NCBI RefSeq assembly: GCF_000474215.1 | Contig: NZ_BAUC01000023.1 | Coordinates: forward strand, 1 to 64,000 | Length of the DNA stretch: 64,000 bases | Direction of reading: 5' to 3' | From: Edwardsiella hoshinae NBRC 105699 = ATCC 33379 | GTDB taxonomy: Bacteria > Pseudomonadota > Gammaproteobacteria > Enterobacterales > Enterobacteriaceae | In this document: positions 27,495 to 38,837 of the stretch, piece by piece | Position numbering within the stretch: the first letter of the stretch is position 1 | How the letters are laid out: every line of letters starts with the position of its first letter | Notes under the pieces: generated by a model | Told to the model about the DNA's origin: nothing | Database searches by the model: none | The model's input: the letters and a program-made list of their open reading frames with translations, nothing else | Translations under genes and position numbers: made by a program

Positions 27495-28166
27495 TTAGGG
27501 GGTCAAGCGTGCGGGCGTCGCCTCGATTCGATCCGTCAACGCCCGCTCCAGATCGCCGGCCACATCCGCGGGGATCCCCAAAGCCTGGGCTAACGCATCC
27601 AGATAACTACGCTCCATAAAATGATCGATGTCGATCACCGCGCAGCTTAAGGTATAGAGCTCCAACGCCTCCTCTTCATCGCCAACCTCCTGCGCCAATA
27701 ACTTAGGATCGAGCGGCTGCGCCAACGCCTGCTCGATCCACTGACGCGCCTCCTCGCCCAATGCCATGCCTGCCAGTTTTTCGTCGATGGCCTGTTGTTC
27801 ACGCGCATCGATATGGCCATCACTCTTGGCGGCGAACACCAAGGCCTGCACCAAGCGACGCGCGCGTGCATCAGGTGGCGCGCTCTGTTGGCCGTACTGC
27901 GGCTCATCGCGATGGTTCGCCTTCACTCGGGCGCGATATTGATTCCACAGCAGTGTGCCGATAGCCGCGCCGCCGCCGAGTAGTAAGGCGTTTTTCCCCA
28001 GCTTCCCCGCCTTTTTGCGCATGGATTTATTGCCCATCAGCACACCGGCTAAGCCGCCAAGCGCCGCTGGCGCCAGCAGTTTACTCAGCCCCTCGGTTCC
28101 CGTTTTACCGACTGGCGCGCCGCTGCCCAACAATGACTGTAATTGATCCAACCAGCTGTTACTCAT
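27495..28166 (-). CDS. yebE: DUF533 inner-membrane protein (YebE-like)
   Basis: A 223-aa protein similar to E. coli YebE, a member of the Cpx envelope-stress regulon with no known function. A glycine-rich, membrane-associated N-terminal half contains [20 protein letters not shown] and [20 protein letters not shown]. The C-terminal half is a TerB-like helical domain with an acidic loop ([17 protein letters not shown]). It is placed between yacL and acnB, unlike in E. coli. No clear CpxR box was found upstream. Confidence 0.82.
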   Translation of the reverse strand: MSNSWLDQLQSLLGSGAPVGKTGTEGLSKLLAPAALGGLAGVLMGNKSMRKKAGKLGKNALLLGGGAAIGTLLWNQYRARVKANHRDEPQYGQQSAPPDARARRLVQALVFAAKSDGHIDAREQQAIDEKLAGMALGEEARQWIEQALAQPLDPKLLAQEVGDEEEALELYTLSCAVIDIDHFMERSYLDALAQALGIPADVAGDLERALTDRIEATPARLTP

Positions 28167-28265
28167 CCGCGTTATCCCCTTCGCCGAATAAACTGAAACT
28201 AGATGTAGATTAAAAAGTTAAACGTCAAGTTGTGTCGCTCTGATGCAATATTATGTAACAACCAT

Positions 28266-28299
28266 AAAAAAGGGGGAGCCAACCCGGTTGGTTCCCCCC
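28266..28299 (-). terminator. Intrinsic terminator of acnB
   Basis: On the minus strand GGGGG-ACCAAC pairs with GTTGG-TCCCCC and is followed by TTTTTT. It begins 17 bases past the acnB stop. Confidence 0.85.
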
Positions 28300-28315
28300 G
28301 CTTTCACACGACAGA

Positions 28316-30913
28316 TCAGACGGCTGTCTGGAAGATCACCTGCTCGGCCTTGGCGGTATAAGGAGCAAGATGGTTAAAGTTAAGGTAACGGTAAGTATCC
28401 GCTGCCGAAGCATCAACCTGCGCCATGAACTGTTGGTATTGCGCAACATCCGGCAAGCGCCCCAATAGAGCCGCTATCGCCGCCAATTCAGCGGACGCCA
28501 GATAGACGTTAGCGCCGGTTCCGAGGCGGTTAGGGAAGTTACGTGTCGAGGTGGAGACCACCGTCGCCCCATCAGCAACCCGAGCCTGATTCCCCATGCA
28601 CAGCGAGCAGCCCGGGATCTCGATACGCGCGCCGCTCTTACCGAATACGCTGTAATAGCCCTCTTCCGTCAGTTGTGCCGCATCCATCCGCGTCGGTGGC
28701 GCAACCCACAAGCGCGTCGGAATCTGCCCCTTATGGTTATCGAGCAATTTACCGGCGGCACGGAAATGGCCGATGTTGGTCATGCAAGAACCAATGAAGA
28801 CCTCATCGATCTTAGCTCCCGCCACCTGTGATAGTGGACGCGCATCATCGGGATCATTCGGCGCGCACAGGATAGGCTCCTTGATGCTATCGAGATCGAT
28901 TTCGATCACCGCGGCGTATTCTGCGTCACTGTCCGCCGCCAACAACTGCGGATCAGCCAGCCATTTCTCCATGCCTTGAATACGGCGCTCCAGAGTCCGA
29001 CGATCGCCATAGCCCTCGGCGATCATCCAGCGCAATAATACGATATTCGACTCCAGATACTCGACGATCGGTGCCTGATCCAGCTTAATGGTGCAACCGG
29101 CCGCCGAACGCTCAGCCGACGCATCGGCCAGTTCAAAGGCCTGCTCGACCTTCAATTGCGGCAGCCCTTCGATCTCCAGAATACGACCGGAGAAGATATT
29201 CTTCTTACCCTGTTTCTCTACGGTCAATAGCCCTTGCTGAATCGCCTGGTAGGGGATGGCATGCACCAAATCACGCAGAGTGATCCCCGGTTGCATCTGC
29301 CCCTTAAAGCGCACCAACACTGACTCCGGCATATCCAGCGGCATCACCCCGGTCGCGGCGGCAAAGGCTACCAGACCGGAACCGGCCGGGAAGGAGATGC
29401 CAATCGGGAAGCGAGTATGGGAGTCCCCTCCGGTACCGACAGTATCCGGCAGCAACATGCGATTAAGCCAGGAGTGAATGATACCGTCGCCCGGACGCAG
29501 CGCGACCCCACCACGATTCATGATGAAATCCGGCAACGAGTGGTGTGTCTGCACGTCGATCGGTTTCGGATAGGCGGCAGTATGACAGAAGGATTGCATC
29601 ACCAGATCAGCGGAGAAACCGAGGCAGGCCAGATCCTTCAGTTCGTCGCGTGTCATCGGCCCAGTGGTATCCTGCGAGCCGACAGAGGCCATCCGTGGTT
29701 CGCAATATTGGCCTGGACGCACCCCGGCCACGCCACAGGCGCGCCCAACGATCTTCTGTGCCAAGGTGTAGCCTTTGTCGCTGTCGTCGACCGCCTTCGA
29801 TAGACGGAATACCTCGCTCGGCGGCAGATCCAGCGCCTCACGTGCCCGCGCAGTTAAGGCTCGGCCAATGATCAAGGGGATACGCCCACCCGCACGAACC
29901 TCGTCCAGCAGTACCTCGGTCTTCAGGGCGAAACTGGCGAGCAGCGCGTCATCGGCATGGCGGCGGATCTCGCCGCGATAAGGATAGATGTCAATCACCT
30001 CACCAGTATGCAGTTGACTGACATCGACCTCGATCGGCAACGCACCGGCATCCTCCATGGTATTGAAGAAAATCGGGGCAATCTTGCCGCCCAGAACCAC
30101 CCCACCGGCGCGCTTGTTGGGTACGAAGGGGATATCTTCCCCCATCAGCCAGAGCACCGAGTTAGTGGCGGACTTGCGCGAAGAACCGGTACCGACGACG
30201 TCACCGACATAGGCGAGCGGATACCCCTGCTCAGCCAATGCATGTATCTGGCTAATGGGGCCAACGACACCGGGTTGATCCGGCGTAATCCCCTCGCGTG
30301 GGTTTTTCAAAAACGCCTGAGCATGCAACGGGATATCCGGGCGAGACCAGGCGTCTTGCGCCGGTGAGAGATCGTCGGTGTTGGTTTCGCCGCTAACCTT
30401 AAACACCGTCACCGTCAGCTTCTCTGCCAGCGCCGGACGCGACAGGAACCATTCGGCATCGGCCCAGGATTGCAACACCTGGCGGGCGAAAGGATTACCG
30501 GCACGTGCACGCTGATCGACATCGTGGAAACTATCGAACACTAACAGAGTATGGGAGAGCGCCTGTACCGCGATCGGGGCCAATGCCGCATCATCCAATG
30601 CCTCGATCAGCGGATGAATGTTATAGCCGCCTTGCATGGTTCCCAGCAGTTCCAATGCCTTAGCCGCACTGATCAACGGAGAGTGCGCCTCACCTTTCAC
30701 TAAGGCGGTCAGGAAAGCGGCCTTAACATAAGCAGCCTCATCGACACCCGGCGGAACACGGTTGATCAACAGATCCAGCAATAATGCCTCTTCCCCCGCC
30801 GGGGGTACTTTGAGCAACTCGACCAATGCCGCCATCTGCGCCGCATCCAGCGGCTTCGGAACCACACCCAAGGCCGCCCGCTCGGCGACGTGCTCACGAT
30901 ATTCTTTTAGCAC
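28316..30913 (-). CDS. acnB: Aconitate hydratase B
   Basis: TCA-cycle aconitase interconverting citrate and isocitrate (also 2-methylisocitrate dehydration). It is 865 aa, the E. coli length. The 4Fe-4S ligands are visible in [10 protein letters not shown] and in [13 protein letters not shown] near the C-terminus. The N-terminal HEAT-like and swivel domains are complete ([18 protein letters not shown]). I start at the GTG at 30913 ([14 protein letters not shown]), with GAGGAG upstream, because it matches E. coli MLEEYRKHVAERAA; the frame extends to 30940. It is divergent from the small membrane protein at 31197; the 283-base gap must hold its promoter. Confidence 0.96.
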   Translation of the reverse strand: MLKEYREHVAERAALGVVPKPLDAAQMAALVELLKVPPAGEEALLLDLLINRVPPGVDEAAYVKAAFLTALVKGEAHSPLISAAKALELLGTMQGGYNIHPLIEALDDAALAPIAVQALSHTLLVFDSFHDVDQRARAGNPFARQVLQSWADAEWFLSRPALAEKLTVTVFKVSGETNTDDLSPAQDAWSRPDIPLHAQAFLKNPREGITPDQPGVVGPISQIHALAEQGYPLAYVGDVVGTGSSRKSATNSVLWLMGEDIPFVPNKRAGGVVLGGKIAPIFFNTMEDAGALPIEVDVSQLHTGEVIDIYPYRGEIRRHADDALLASFALKTEVLLDEVRAGGRIPLIIGRALTARAREALDLPPSEVFRLSKAVDDSDKGYTLAQKIVGRACGVAGVRPGQYCEPRMASVGSQDTTGPMTRDELKDLACLGFSADLVMQSFCHTAAYPKPIDVQTHHSLPDFIMNRGGVALRPGDGIIHSWLNRMLLPDTVGTGGDSHTRFPIGISFPAGSGLVAFAAATGVMPLDMPESVLVRFKGQMQPGITLRDLVHAIPYQAIQQGLLTVEKQGKKNIFSGRILEIEGLPQLKVEQAFELADASAERSAAGCTIKLDQAPIVEYLESNIVLLRWMIAEGYGDRRTLERRIQGMEKWLADPQLLAADSDAEYAAVIEIDLDSIKEPILCAPNDPDDARPLSQVAGAKIDEVFIGSCMTNIGHFRAAGKLLDNHKGQIPTRLWVAPPTRMDAAQLTEEGYYSVFGKSGARIEIPGCSLCMGNQARVADGATVVSTSTRNFPNRLGTGANVYLASAELAAIAALLGRLPDVAQYQQFMAQVDASAADTYRYLNFNHLAPYTAKAEQVIFQTAV

Positions 30914-31196
30914 GACTCGACTCCTCGCTCTCATTGTCATTGTAAGTACCGGGATGCCGGTGGAGTACCGCCGCCTGACGTTAACCTTGCGGTTCGCCGG
31001 ATACCCGGATGTGCTTTCCCAGCATATCAGTATTTAGCCATAGTGTTAAATGCTTTACAAAAAAGCAACATAACACCATAAAAACCTTTTTACCTCGCCA
31101 AGTATGGATGATTAATACACAGATTTGCGCGGTTGTGTATTTATCTCAGCCAATTTTTCTGTATCATGCCTCGCTTTCACCAGCCTGGGAGCGACT

Positions 31197-31454
31197 ATGT
31201 CATTAACAACCAATAAGCGACGCGCCCTGACCCTGTTGCAAATCCTCTCTCTGTTCTTGGCCGTCGGCGCGCTATTCTATCTGCTCAAGATCAGTCACAG
31301 CACGCACGCGCTGGCGCTGGACCGCTGTCTACCCGGACAAGAGGTGTTGGATCATGAAGGTTTACTATGGGGAATGAACTACTTCCTCATCGCCCTCGGA
31401 TTGGGGATCTGCGTGCCAGCGATCGCCTTTTTTATCGGTTTCCGGCACGATTAA
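31197..31454 (+). CDS. Small two-helix membrane protein, unknown
   Basis: An 85-aa protein that I do not recognise. Two hydrophobic segments are clear (LLQILSLFLAVGALFYLLKI, residues 12-31, and YFLIALGLGICVPAIAFFIG, 62-81), joined by a polar loop with one cysteine. The N-terminus is basic (TTNKRRA), so it is probably inside. It has its own start (ATG at 31197, weak GGAGCG upstream) and ends at a strong bidirectional terminator, which supports a real transcript. It lies where E. coli has yacH, between acnB and lpd, but is unrelated to it. Confidence 0.65.
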   Translation: MSLTTNKRRALTLLQILSLFLAVGALFYLLKISHSTHALALDRCLPGQEVLDHEGLLWGMNYFLIALGLGICVPAIAFFIGFRHD

Positions 31455-31488
31455 ACGCAGCAACCAGTAAACGCAACAGCAAGCAAAA

Positions 31489-31516
31489 AAAACGGCGCCC
31501 AATGGGCGCCGTTTTT
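31489..31516. terminator. Bidirectional terminator between the small membrane gene and lpd
   Basis: AAAACGGCGCCC and GGGCGCCGTTTT form a perfect stem around AAT, with A-runs upstream and T-runs downstream, so it can stop transcripts from both strands. Confidence 0.85.
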
Positions 31517-31532
31517 GCCATGCCTCGCACGC

Positions 31533-32957
31533 TTACTTCTTCTTCGCCTTCGGATTCGGCAGATCGGTGATGCTACCTTCGTAGACTTCCGCCGCCAGAC
31601 CCACCGACTCATGCAGGGTCGGGTGAGCGTGGATAGTCAGGGCGATGTCTTCCGCGTCGCAGCCCATTTCGATGGCCAGGCCGATCTCACCGAGTAGCTC
31701 GCCACCGTTGGTCCCGACAATCGCACCGCCGATGATGCGGTGTGATTCCTTGTCGAAGATCAACTTCGTCATCCCATCTGCGCAATCGGAGGCGATGGCA
31801 CGGCCAGAGGCCGCCCACGGGAAGGTCGCCGTCTCATAGCTGATCCCCTTCTCGCGCGCCTCTTTCTCCGTCATACCGACCCATGCCACTTCCGGCTCGG
31901 TGTAGGCGATGGATGGGATCACTTTCGGATCGAAGTAGTGCTTCATTCCGGCGATCACCTCGGCGGCGACATGCCCCTCATGCACCCCTTTGTGCGCCAG
32001 CATCGGCTGACCGACGATATCGCCAATGGCGAAGATGTGCGGCACATTGGTACGCAACTGCTTGTCGACATGGATAAAGCCACGTTCATCCACCTCAACG
32101 CCCGCCATGCCGGCATCGATCAGTTTACCGTTCGGGACGCGGCCGATGGCCACCAACACCGCATCATACCGCTGAGCTTCCGCTGGTGCCTTCTTGCCTT
32201 CCATCGCGACGTAGATCCCATCCTCACGCGCCTCAACGGCGGTGACCTTGGTCTCGAGCATCAGATTAAACTTCTTGCCAATACGCTTGGTGAAGACCTT
32301 CACCACATCTTTATCCGCCGCCGGGATCACCTGATCGAACATTTCGACCACATCGATCTCGGAACCCAGTGCATGGTAAACAGTCCCCATCTCCAGGCCG
32401 ATGATACCGCCCCCCATCACCAACATCCGCTTCGGCACCGATTTCAGCGCTAGGGCGTCAGTTGAATCCCAGACGCGCGGGTCATCATGCGGGATGAACG
32501 GCAGTTGGATCGGACGCGAGCCGGCAGCGATAATGGCGTTATCGAAACGAATGACCGTCTGGCCATCGGCACCGTCCACGGTCAACGTGTTTGCCGAGGT
32601 GAACTTACCCAGGCCATTCACGACGCGAACTTTACGGCCCTTCGCCATACCGGCCAAACCACCGGTCAACTGACTGATGACCTTCTCTTTCCAGGTACGG
32701 ATCTTATCGATGTCGGTCTTCGGCTCGCCGAAGACGATGCCATGATCCGCCAACGCCTTGGCCTCTTCGATCACTTTAGCCACGTGCAGCAGTGCCTTAG
32801 AAGGGATACAACCGACATTCAGGCATACCCCGCCCAGGGTAGAATAGCGCTCAACGATAACCGTCTCTAACCCTAAATCCGCGCAGCGGAACGCCGCAGA
32901 ATACCCTGCCGGGCCTGCGCCAAGTACCACGACCTGTGTTTTGATTTCAGTACTCAT
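31533..32957 (-). CDS. lpd: Dihydrolipoyl dehydrogenase (E3)
   Basis: Flavoprotein E3 shared by the pyruvate and 2-oxoglutarate dehydrogenase complexes and the glycine cleavage system; it re-oxidises dihydrolipoyl groups with NAD. The FAD motif VVVLGAGPAGYSAA, the redox disulfide GGVCLNVGCIPSK, the NAD motif VMGGGIIGLEMG and the C-terminal active-site His in IHAHPTLHES are all present. It is 474 aa, identical in length to E. coli; the start is the second ATG at 32957 (MSTEIKTQ), with another ATG directly before it. It lies 271 bases after aceF with its own leader, so a separate promoter is likely. Confidence 0.98.
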   Translation of the reverse strand: MSTEIKTQVVVLGAGPAGYSAAFRCADLGLETVIVERYSTLGGVCLNVGCIPSKALLHVAKVIEEAKALADHGIVFGEPKTDIDKIRTWKEKVISQLTGGLAGMAKGRKVRVVNGLGKFTSANTLTVDGADGQTVIRFDNAIIAAGSRPIQLPFIPHDDPRVWDSTDALALKSVPKRMLVMGGGIIGLEMGTVYHALGSEIDVVEMFDQVIPAADKDVVKVFTKRIGKKFNLMLETKVTAVEAREDGIYVAMEGKKAPAEAQRYDAVLVAIGRVPNGKLIDAGMAGVEVDERGFIHVDKQLRTNVPHIFAIGDIVGQPMLAHKGVHEGHVAAEVIAGMKHYFDPKVIPSIAYTEPEVAWVGMTEKEAREKGISYETATFPWAASGRAIASDCADGMTKLIFDKESHRIIGGAIVGTNGGELLGEIGLAIEMGCDAEDIALTIHAHPTLHESVGLAAEVYEGSITDLPNPKAKKK

Positions 32958-33095
32958 CATGACCTCTTTATTGTTTTTCCGGCGGTGTGGATGCACCGTG
33001 GCGGCATCCTGGCCTGCACGCCTACCGCCGTCCCCCACATTTAACACTCACCGTGGGGACGCGGCTTCCGCCGGGACACCTGTCGCGCATCACAG

Positions 33096-33123
33096 TTTAC
33101 AGAAATGTTAATAATTCTGTAAA
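33096..33123. promoter_or_regulatory. 28-base palindrome upstream of lpd
   Basis: Arms TTTACAGAA (33096-33104) and TTCTGTAAA (33115-33123) are perfect inverted repeats; the 10-base centre contains TGTTAATAA, which resembles an ArcA box. It lies about 140 bases upstream of the lpd start. ArcA control of lpd is established in E. coli; the assignment here is by pattern. Confidence 0.5.
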
Positions 33124-33196
33124 GGGATGATCTGTCGCCAAGTGGCTCTGGCTATCGGGCTGATGCGAGCCAGCGTCAACCCTGCCATCGATTCCA

Positions 33197-33222
33197 GAAA
33201 AAGGCCGGCCCGCTGGCCGGCC
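33197..33222 (-). terminator. Intrinsic terminator of aceF
   Basis: GGCCGGCC (33215-33222) pairs with GGCCGGCC (33203-33210) around a 4-base loop, followed on the minus strand by TTTTT. It starts 7 bases past the aceF stop. Confidence 0.8.
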
Positions 33223-33228
33223 TCGGAC

Positions 33229-35109
33229 TTACATCACCAGACGGCGAATGTCCGACATCACGCTGTTGATCAAGCTGATAAAGCGAGCACCATCGGCCCC
33301 GTCGATCACCCGGTGATCATAGGACAGCGCCAGCGGTAACATCAGCCGCGGCGTAAACTCTTTGCCGTTCCATACCGGCTTCATCGACGACTTGGATACG
33401 CCGAGGATCGCCACCTCCGGCGCGTTGACGATCGGCGTAAACGCAGTACCGCCGATGCCCCCCAGGCTGGAGATGGTGAAGCAGCCGCCCTGCATATCGC
33501 TGGCGGTCAGCTTACCCGCTCGCGCCTTGGCGGAGAGCTCGGCCAGATCGCGCGACAGCTCGATAATGCCCTTCTTGTTAACATCACGCAGCACCGGAAC
33601 CACCAAGCCATTCGGCGTATCCACCGCCACACCGATGTTGATGTATTTCTTCAGCGTCAGGCGCTGCGCATCTTCCGACAGCGAACTGTTAAAACGTGGC
33701 ATCGCTTCCAATGCCTTCGCCACGGCCTTAATGATAAACACCAGCGGCGTGATCTTGACACCTAGCTTACGCTTCTCAGCCTCGACATTCTGCTGCTTAC
33801 GGAACGCCTCCACTTCGGTGATATCGGTCTCGTCGAACTGGGTCACATGCGGGATCATCACCCAGTTACGATGCAAGTTAGCGCCAGAGATCTTCTGGAT
33901 ACGACCCAGTTCGACCTCTTCCACCTCACCAAACTTACTGAAATCGACCTTCGGCCACGGTAGCAGGCCCGGCAGTGCGCCCCCTGCGGTGGCTGGCGCG
34001 CTTTCGGCACGCTTGACCAGCTCTTTAACGTAAGCCTGTACGTCTTCACGCAAGATACGGCCTTTACGCCCGCTGCCTTTTACCTTCGCCAGATCGAGGC
34101 CAAACTCACGCGCCAGACGGCGGATCACCGGCGTCGCATGAACGTAGGCGGCGTTTTCGCTAAACTCACTCTTCGCCGCGCTGGTGCTCTGCGAAGCCGC
34201 GACAGACGGCGTAGCCGGCGGCGTCGCCACGGCAACGCTCGCGGTCGGAGCTGCCGCTGCGGCGGCCGGAGCGGTAGCATTGCTGACTACGCTGAAGGTC
34301 ATGATCGGCGAGCCCGTTTTAACTTTATCGCCCACCTTGACGCTAATCGCGCTCACGATCCCCGCGAAGGGAGCCGGGACTTCCATCGAAGCCTTATCGC
34401 CTTCGACGGTGATCAGGGATTGCTCGGCGCTGATGCTGTCACCGACCTTCACCATAATCTCGGTCACTTCCACTTCATCGCCGCCAATGTCCGGCACGCT
34501 GACCGGCTGTTCGGCGCTGGCTGCGGGTGCACTAGAGGCCGCAGCAGCGACGGGCTCGGCGGCGGCCGGCGCACTACCGCCAATACTGAAGGTCATGATC
34601 GGCGAGCCGGTCTTCACCTTGTCGCCAGTGGCGATAGTGATTGACTGCACCACGCCGGCGAACGGGGCGGGGACTTCCATTGAAGCCTTATCGCCTTCGA
34701 CGGTGATCAGCGACTGCTCCGCCTCGACGCTATCGCCGACCTTAACCAAAATCTCGGTGACCTCGACTTCATCGCCACCGATGTCCGGCACCTGTACTTC
34801 ACGCAGCGCCGCGGCACTGGCCGCGACCGGTGCAACTGCCGGCGCGGCCGAGGCAGCCGGCTGAGCCGGGGCCGCATCCGCCGCCTCGAACTCCATGATC
34901 AGGGAGCCGGTAGAGACTTTATCTCCAACCGCTACCTTCAGCGCGCTTACCACGCCCGCCTGAGGCGAGGGGACTTCCATCGAGGCCTTATCGCCCTCGA
35001 CCGTGATCAACGACTGCTCCGCCTCGACGCGGTCACCGACTTTCACCAGAATCTCAGTGACTTCAACTTCATCCGCACCGATGTCCGGTACATTGATTGC
35101 AATTGCCAT
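33229..35109 (-). CDS. aceF: Dihydrolipoyllysine acetyltransferase (pyruvate dehydrogenase E2)
   Basis: Core of the pyruvate dehydrogenase complex. Three tandem lipoyl domains each carry the lipoylation motif [10 protein letters not shown], separated by Ala/Pro-rich linkers; then a peripheral-subunit-binding domain ([21 protein letters not shown], in two parts), and the catalytic domain ending with the active-site motif [15 protein letters not shown]. It is 626 aa against 630 in E. coli, with the same three-lipoyl layout. The repeats make this DNA internally repetitive (about 300-base units). It is 13 bases after aceE and co-transcribed. Confidence 0.98.
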   Translation of the reverse strand: MAIAINVPDIGADEVEVTEILVKVGDRVEAEQSLITVEGDKASMEVPSPQAGVVSALKVAVGDKVSTGSLIMEFEAADAAPAQPAASAAPAVAPVAASAAALREVQVPDIGGDEVEVTEILVKVGDSVEAEQSLITVEGDKASMEVPAPFAGVVQSITIATGDKVKTGSPIMTFSIGGSAPAAAEPVAAAASSAPAASAEQPVSVPDIGGDEVEVTEIMVKVGDSISAEQSLITVEGDKASMEVPAPFAGIVSAISVKVGDKVKTGSPIMTFSVVSNATAPAAAAAAPTASVAVATPPATPSVAASQSTSAAKSEFSENAAYVHATPVIRRLAREFGLDLAKVKGSGRKGRILREDVQAYVKELVKRAESAPATAGGALPGLLPWPKVDFSKFGEVEEVELGRIQKISGANLHRNWVMIPHVTQFDETDITEVEAFRKQQNVEAEKRKLGVKITPLVFIIKAVAKALEAMPRFNSSLSEDAQRLTLKKYINIGVAVDTPNGLVVPVLRDVNKKGIIELSRDLAELSAKARAGKLTASDMQGGCFTISSLGGIGGTAFTPIVNAPEVAILGVSKSSMKPVWNGKEFTPRLMLPLALSYDHRVIDGADGARFISLINSVMSDIRRLVM

Positions 35110-35122
35110 TATTCCGTACCTC

Positions 35123-37786
35123 TTATGCCAGACGCGGGTTTACTTTTTCCGGATCGATGTTGAACTTGCTGATGGCGTCCGCCACCACAGAAGCGGCGAT
35201 CTCTCCGCGTTTCGCCAGTTCGCCCAGGGCCGCCACGACCACATAGGAGGCATCGACCTCGAAGTGGTGACGCAGATTCTCACGGCTGTCGGAGCGACCG
35301 AAACCGTCGGTCCCCAGCACGCGATAGTCGCTGGCCGGTACATAGGTACGAACCTGCTCGGCAAACAGTTTCATATAGTCGGTCGATGCCACGGCCGGCG
35401 CATCGTTCATCACCTGAGCGATATACGGCACACGCGGGGTTTCCAGCGGGTGCAGCATGTTCCAGCGCTCGCAATCCTGACCATCACGAGCCAGCTCGGT
35501 GAAGGAGGTGACGCTGTATACATCGCTGCCTACGCCATACTCGTCAGACAGGATACGTGCCGCTTCACGGACATGACGCAGCATGGAGCCGGAGCCCAGC
35601 AGCTGAACCTTACCCTTGTCGCCCGCCAGCGTATCCAGACGGTAGATCCCGCGACGGATGCCCTCTTCGACGCCCTGCGGCATCGCCGGCATATGGTAGT
35701 TTTCGTTCAGGGTGGTGATGTAGTAGTAGACGTTCTCCTGCTTCTCACCGTACATGCGCTCCAGGCCATCGTGCATGATCACCGCCACTTCATAGGCGTA
35801 GGCCGGATCGTAGGAGATGCAGTTCGGGATCGTCAGCGACTGAATATGGCTATGACCATCTTCATGCTGCAAGCCTTCGCCGTTCAGGGTAGTACGCCCA
35901 GAGGTACCGCCGATCAGGAAACCGCGCGCCTGCTGATCGCCCGCCGCCCAGCACAGGTCGCCGATACGCTGGAAACCAAACATGGAGTAGTAGATATAGA
36001 ACGGGATCATCGGCAGATCGTTGGTGCTGTAGGAGGTCGCCGCCGCCAGCCAAGAGGCACCGGCACCCAGCTCGTTGATCCCCTCTTGCAGGATCTGTCC
36101 CTTCTCATCTTCTTTGTAGTAAGCAACCTGCTCGCGGTCCTGCGGGGTATACTGCTGACCATTCGGGCTATAGATACCAATCTGACGGAACAGACCTTCC
36201 ATACCGAAGGTACGCGCCTCGTCGGCGATGATCGGTACCAGGCGATCCTTGATGGATTTGTTCTTCAGCATCACGTTCAGCGCACGGACGAAGGCGATGG
36301 TGGTCGAGATCTCTTTGTTCTGCTCTTCCAACAGCGGAGAGAAGTCTTCCAGCGTCGGCAACGCCAACTTCTCGCTGAAGTGCGTCAGACGGGTCGGCAC
36401 ATAGCCCTGCAACGCCGCACGGCGCTCATGCAGATAACGCGCTTCCTCGGAGTCAGCCTCGAAGGTCACGTAAGGCAGTTTCTCCAGATCGGCGTCGGCC
36501 ACCGGGACATTGAAGCGATCGCGGAAGTGGCGTACCCCTTCCATATTCATCTTCTTCACCTGATGCGCAATGTTCTTACCTTCGGCGGTATCGCCCATAC
36601 CGTAACCCTTGATGGTATGCACCAGGATCACCGTCGGCTGGCCTTTAGTCTCTTCGGCCTTCTTGAAGGCGGCATAGACTTTCTTCGGATCGTGACCGCC
36701 ACGGTTCAGCGCCCAGATCTCGTCGTCGGACATGTCCTTGACCAGTGCCGCCGTTTCCGGATAACGACCGAAGAAGTGTTCGCGCACATAGGCACCGTTC
36801 TTCGATTTAAAGGTCTGGTAATCGCCGTCCAGCGTCTCATTCATCAGCTGAATCAGCTTGCCACTGGTGTCTTTACGCAGCAGCGCATCCCAACGGGAAC
36901 CCCAGATGACCTTGATGACGTTCCAGCCAGCACCGGCGAAAATGCCTTCCAGTTCGTTGATGATCTTACCGTTACCGGTGACCGGGCCGTCCAGACGTTG
37001 CAAGTTACAGTTGATAACGAAGCACAGGTTATCCAGCTTATCGCGGGTGGCGATGGTAATGGCGCCCTTGGATTCCGGCTCATCCATCTCCCCGTCCCCC
37101 AGGAACGCATAGACACGCTGTGCCGTGGTATCTTTCAGGCCACGATGATTCAGATACTTCAGGAACTTAGCCTGATAGATTGCCCCCAACGGCCCCAAGC
37201 CCATGGAGACGGTCGGGAACTGCCAGAACTCCGGCATCAGTTTCGGGTGCGGATAGGAGGACAACCCCTTGCCGTGCACCTCCTGGCGGAAGTTGTTCAG
37301 TTGCTCTTCCGTCAGGCGCCCTTCCAGGAAGGCGCGCGCATAGATCCCTGGAGAAATGTGGCCCTGGAAGTAGACCAAATCGCCGCCATCCTTCTGGTTA
37401 CGCGCGCGGAAGAAGTGGTTGAAGCCCACCTCGTAAACGGTAGCAGAAGACTGATAGGAGGCCATGTGACCGCCCAGCTCCAGATCTTTCTTCGACGCAT
37501 GCAGGACGATCATCACCGCGTTCCAACGCATCGCGATACGGATACGCCGCTCCAGCTCCAGGTTTCCCGGATAAGCCGGTTCGTCTTCCGGGGCAATGGT
37601 GTTCACATAATCGCGGTCCAGCGTGGCGGAAGGCAGGTTAACGCCGCCTTGACGGGCGGTGTTCAATACCTGATCGATCAGATATTGCGCACGCTCTACG
37701 CCTTCTTCACGGATGACCGATTCTATCGCCTGCAGCCAATCGCGGGTTTCGATCGGATCCACGTCATTGAGTAAACGATCTGACAT
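35123..37786 (-). CDS. aceE: Pyruvate dehydrogenase E1 component
   Basis: Thiamine diphosphate-dependent decarboxylase that transfers the acetyl group to E2. It is 887 aa, the length of the homodimeric E. coli E1. The ThDP/Mg motif [15 protein letters not shown], the active-site histidine region YFQGHISPG and NRGGHDPKK are visible, and the C-terminal domain is intact to [10 protein letters not shown]. The start is the ATG at 37786 ([17 protein letters not shown]). It follows pdhR by 148 bases and overlaps no other gene; the very long antisense frame opposite it is not considered a gene. Confidence 0.98.
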   Translation of the reverse strand: MSDRLLNDVDPIETRDWLQAIESVIREEGVERAQYLIDQVLNTARQGGVNLPSATLDRDYVNTIAPEDEPAYPGNLELERRIRIAMRWNAVMIVLHASKKDLELGGHMASYQSSATVYEVGFNHFFRARNQKDGGDLVYFQGHISPGIYARAFLEGRLTEEQLNNFRQEVHGKGLSSYPHPKLMPEFWQFPTVSMGLGPLGAIYQAKFLKYLNHRGLKDTTAQRVYAFLGDGEMDEPESKGAITIATRDKLDNLCFVINCNLQRLDGPVTGNGKIINELEGIFAGAGWNVIKVIWGSRWDALLRKDTSGKLIQLMNETLDGDYQTFKSKNGAYVREHFFGRYPETAALVKDMSDDEIWALNRGGHDPKKVYAAFKKAEETKGQPTVILVHTIKGYGMGDTAEGKNIAHQVKKMNMEGVRHFRDRFNVPVADADLEKLPYVTFEADSEEARYLHERRAALQGYVPTRLTHFSEKLALPTLEDFSPLLEEQNKEISTTIAFVRALNVMLKNKSIKDRLVPIIADEARTFGMEGLFRQIGIYSPNGQQYTPQDREQVAYYKEDEKGQILQEGINELGAGASWLAAATSYSTNDLPMIPFYIYYSMFGFQRIGDLCWAAGDQQARGFLIGGTSGRTTLNGEGLQHEDGHSHIQSLTIPNCISYDPAYAYEVAVIMHDGLERMYGEKQENVYYYITTLNENYHMPAMPQGVEEGIRRGIYRLDTLAGDKGKVQLLGSGSMLRHVREAARILSDEYGVGSDVYSVTSFTELARDGQDCERWNMLHPLETPRVPYIAQVMNDAPAVASTDYMKLFAEQVRTYVPASDYRVLGTDGFGRSDSRENLRHHFEVDASYVVVAALGELAKRGEIAASVVADAISKFNIDPEKVNPRLA

Positions 37787-37934
37787 GGTGGTATTCCTTA
37801 TCTGTCTAATGGGTTATCTGGAGCCTGTCTCCCTGCATTTTCCTAGCAAAAACGCACGAAGACAGGCCCAATCGGTTAGTTGCCTAGCATTAACATCGGT
37901 GTACACCCCTTACGGGTCATGCACGGACCAATTT

Positions 37935-38699
37935 TCAATCTTTACGCTGCTGGAGCAGCCGCAGCGAGCGCTCGCGGCGACTATGCTCACGACTCATCTC
38001 CAGCAGAATGTCTTCAATAAAGGCCAGATGACGGTGCGACGCCTCACGCGCCCGCTCCGGCTCACGCGCCACGATAGCCGCAAAGATACTGGCGCGATGG
38101 TCGCTCACCAGCGCGAGCATTTCGCGCCGCGAGTAGAGCAACTCGAAGTTTTGCTTCACGTTCTGCTCTAGCATCGGGGCCATGCAACGCAATAGGTGGA
38201 GCAACACCACGTTATGCGCGGCCTCGGTCACCGCCACCTGATACTGCATCACCGCGTCCGCTTCACGCTCCAGATCACCCGCGGCCTGGGCATGCTCGAT
38301 CGCCAAGTGACACTCACGCAGACGGGCGAAATCTTCCTCCGTACCCCGCAGCGCGGCGTAATAGGCGGCGATCCCTTCCAGAGCATGTCGCGTTTCCAAC
38401 AGATCGAATTGAGATTCGGGGTGAGCGGCGAGGAGTTCGGCCAGCGGATCGCTGAAACTCTGCCAAAGATTGCTCTGAACAAAGGTGCCGCCGCCCTGAC
38501 GGCGCAGCAACAATCCTTTAGCTTCCAGGCGTTGAATCGCCTCACGCAAAGAGGGTCGAGAGACATCGAATTGCTTCGCTAACTCGCGCTCCGGCGGTAG
38601 CTTTTCGCCGGGACGCAGCGTTCCTTCCAGGATCAGATATTCCAACTGCTGTTCGATCACATCTGACAATTTAGGCTGGCGGATTTTGCTGTAGGCCAT
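37935..38699 (-). CDS. pdhR: Pyruvate dehydrogenase complex repressor PdhR (GntR/FadR family)
   Basis: Pyruvate-sensing repressor of pdhR-aceEF-lpd. The N-terminal winged helix is [21 protein letters not shown] with the preceding basic [16 protein letters not shown], and the C-terminal FCD domain binds effector and metal. It is 254 aa, the E. coli length. A perfect PdhR operator lies 54 bases upstream of its start, so autoregulation is very likely. The gene is divergent from aroP across a 578-base control region. Confidence 0.97.
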   Translation of the reverse strand: MAYSKIRQPKLSDVIEQQLEYLILEGTLRPGEKLPPERELAKQFDVSRPSLREAIQRLEAKGLLLRRQGGGTFVQSNLWQSFSDPLAELLAAHPESQFDLLETRHALEGIAAYYAALRGTEEDFARLRECHLAIEHAQAAGDLEREADAVMQYQVAVTEAAHNVVLLHLLRCMAPMLEQNVKQNFELLYSRREMLALVSDHRASIFAAIVAREPERAREASHRHLAFIEDILLEMSREHSRRERSLRLLQQRKD

Positions 38700-38752
38700 G
38701 TGGCAATGTCTTCTCTGAGCGTAAACGCGTTCTCATCGGAGAGTCGCAAAGT

Positions 38753-38771
38753 AAATTGGTATTACCAATTT
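38753..38771. promoter_or_regulatory. PdhR operator
   Basis: AAATTGGTATTACCAATTT, a perfect 19-base palindrome fitting the AATTGGT-N3-ACCAATT PdhR consensus, located upstream of pdhR. Confidence 0.88.
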
Positions 38772-38823
38772 CAAAAACATGACGACAAAGTAACAAAATC
38801 TTCACCACTTGTCCATACAGCTA

Positions 38824-38837
38824 TTGATGCAAATCAT
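38824..38837. promoter_or_regulatory. Candidate FNR box upstream of pdhR
   Basis: TTGATGCAAATCAT matches TTGAT-N4-ATCAA at 9 of 10 positions. Anaerobic repression of pdhR by FNR is known in E. coli, which makes the site plausible. Confidence 0.5.

Noticed and set aside
33229-35109. Internal DNA repeats of about 300 bases
   Set aside because: They are the three lipoyl domains of aceF, not a mobile or regulatory repeat.
35003-37774. A 923-codon open frame on the plus strand opposite aceE
   Set aside because: It mirrors the strongly biased codons of aceE in the antisense frame, has no recognisable domain, and aceE is certain. Very long antisense frames are common opposite highly expressed high-GC genes.
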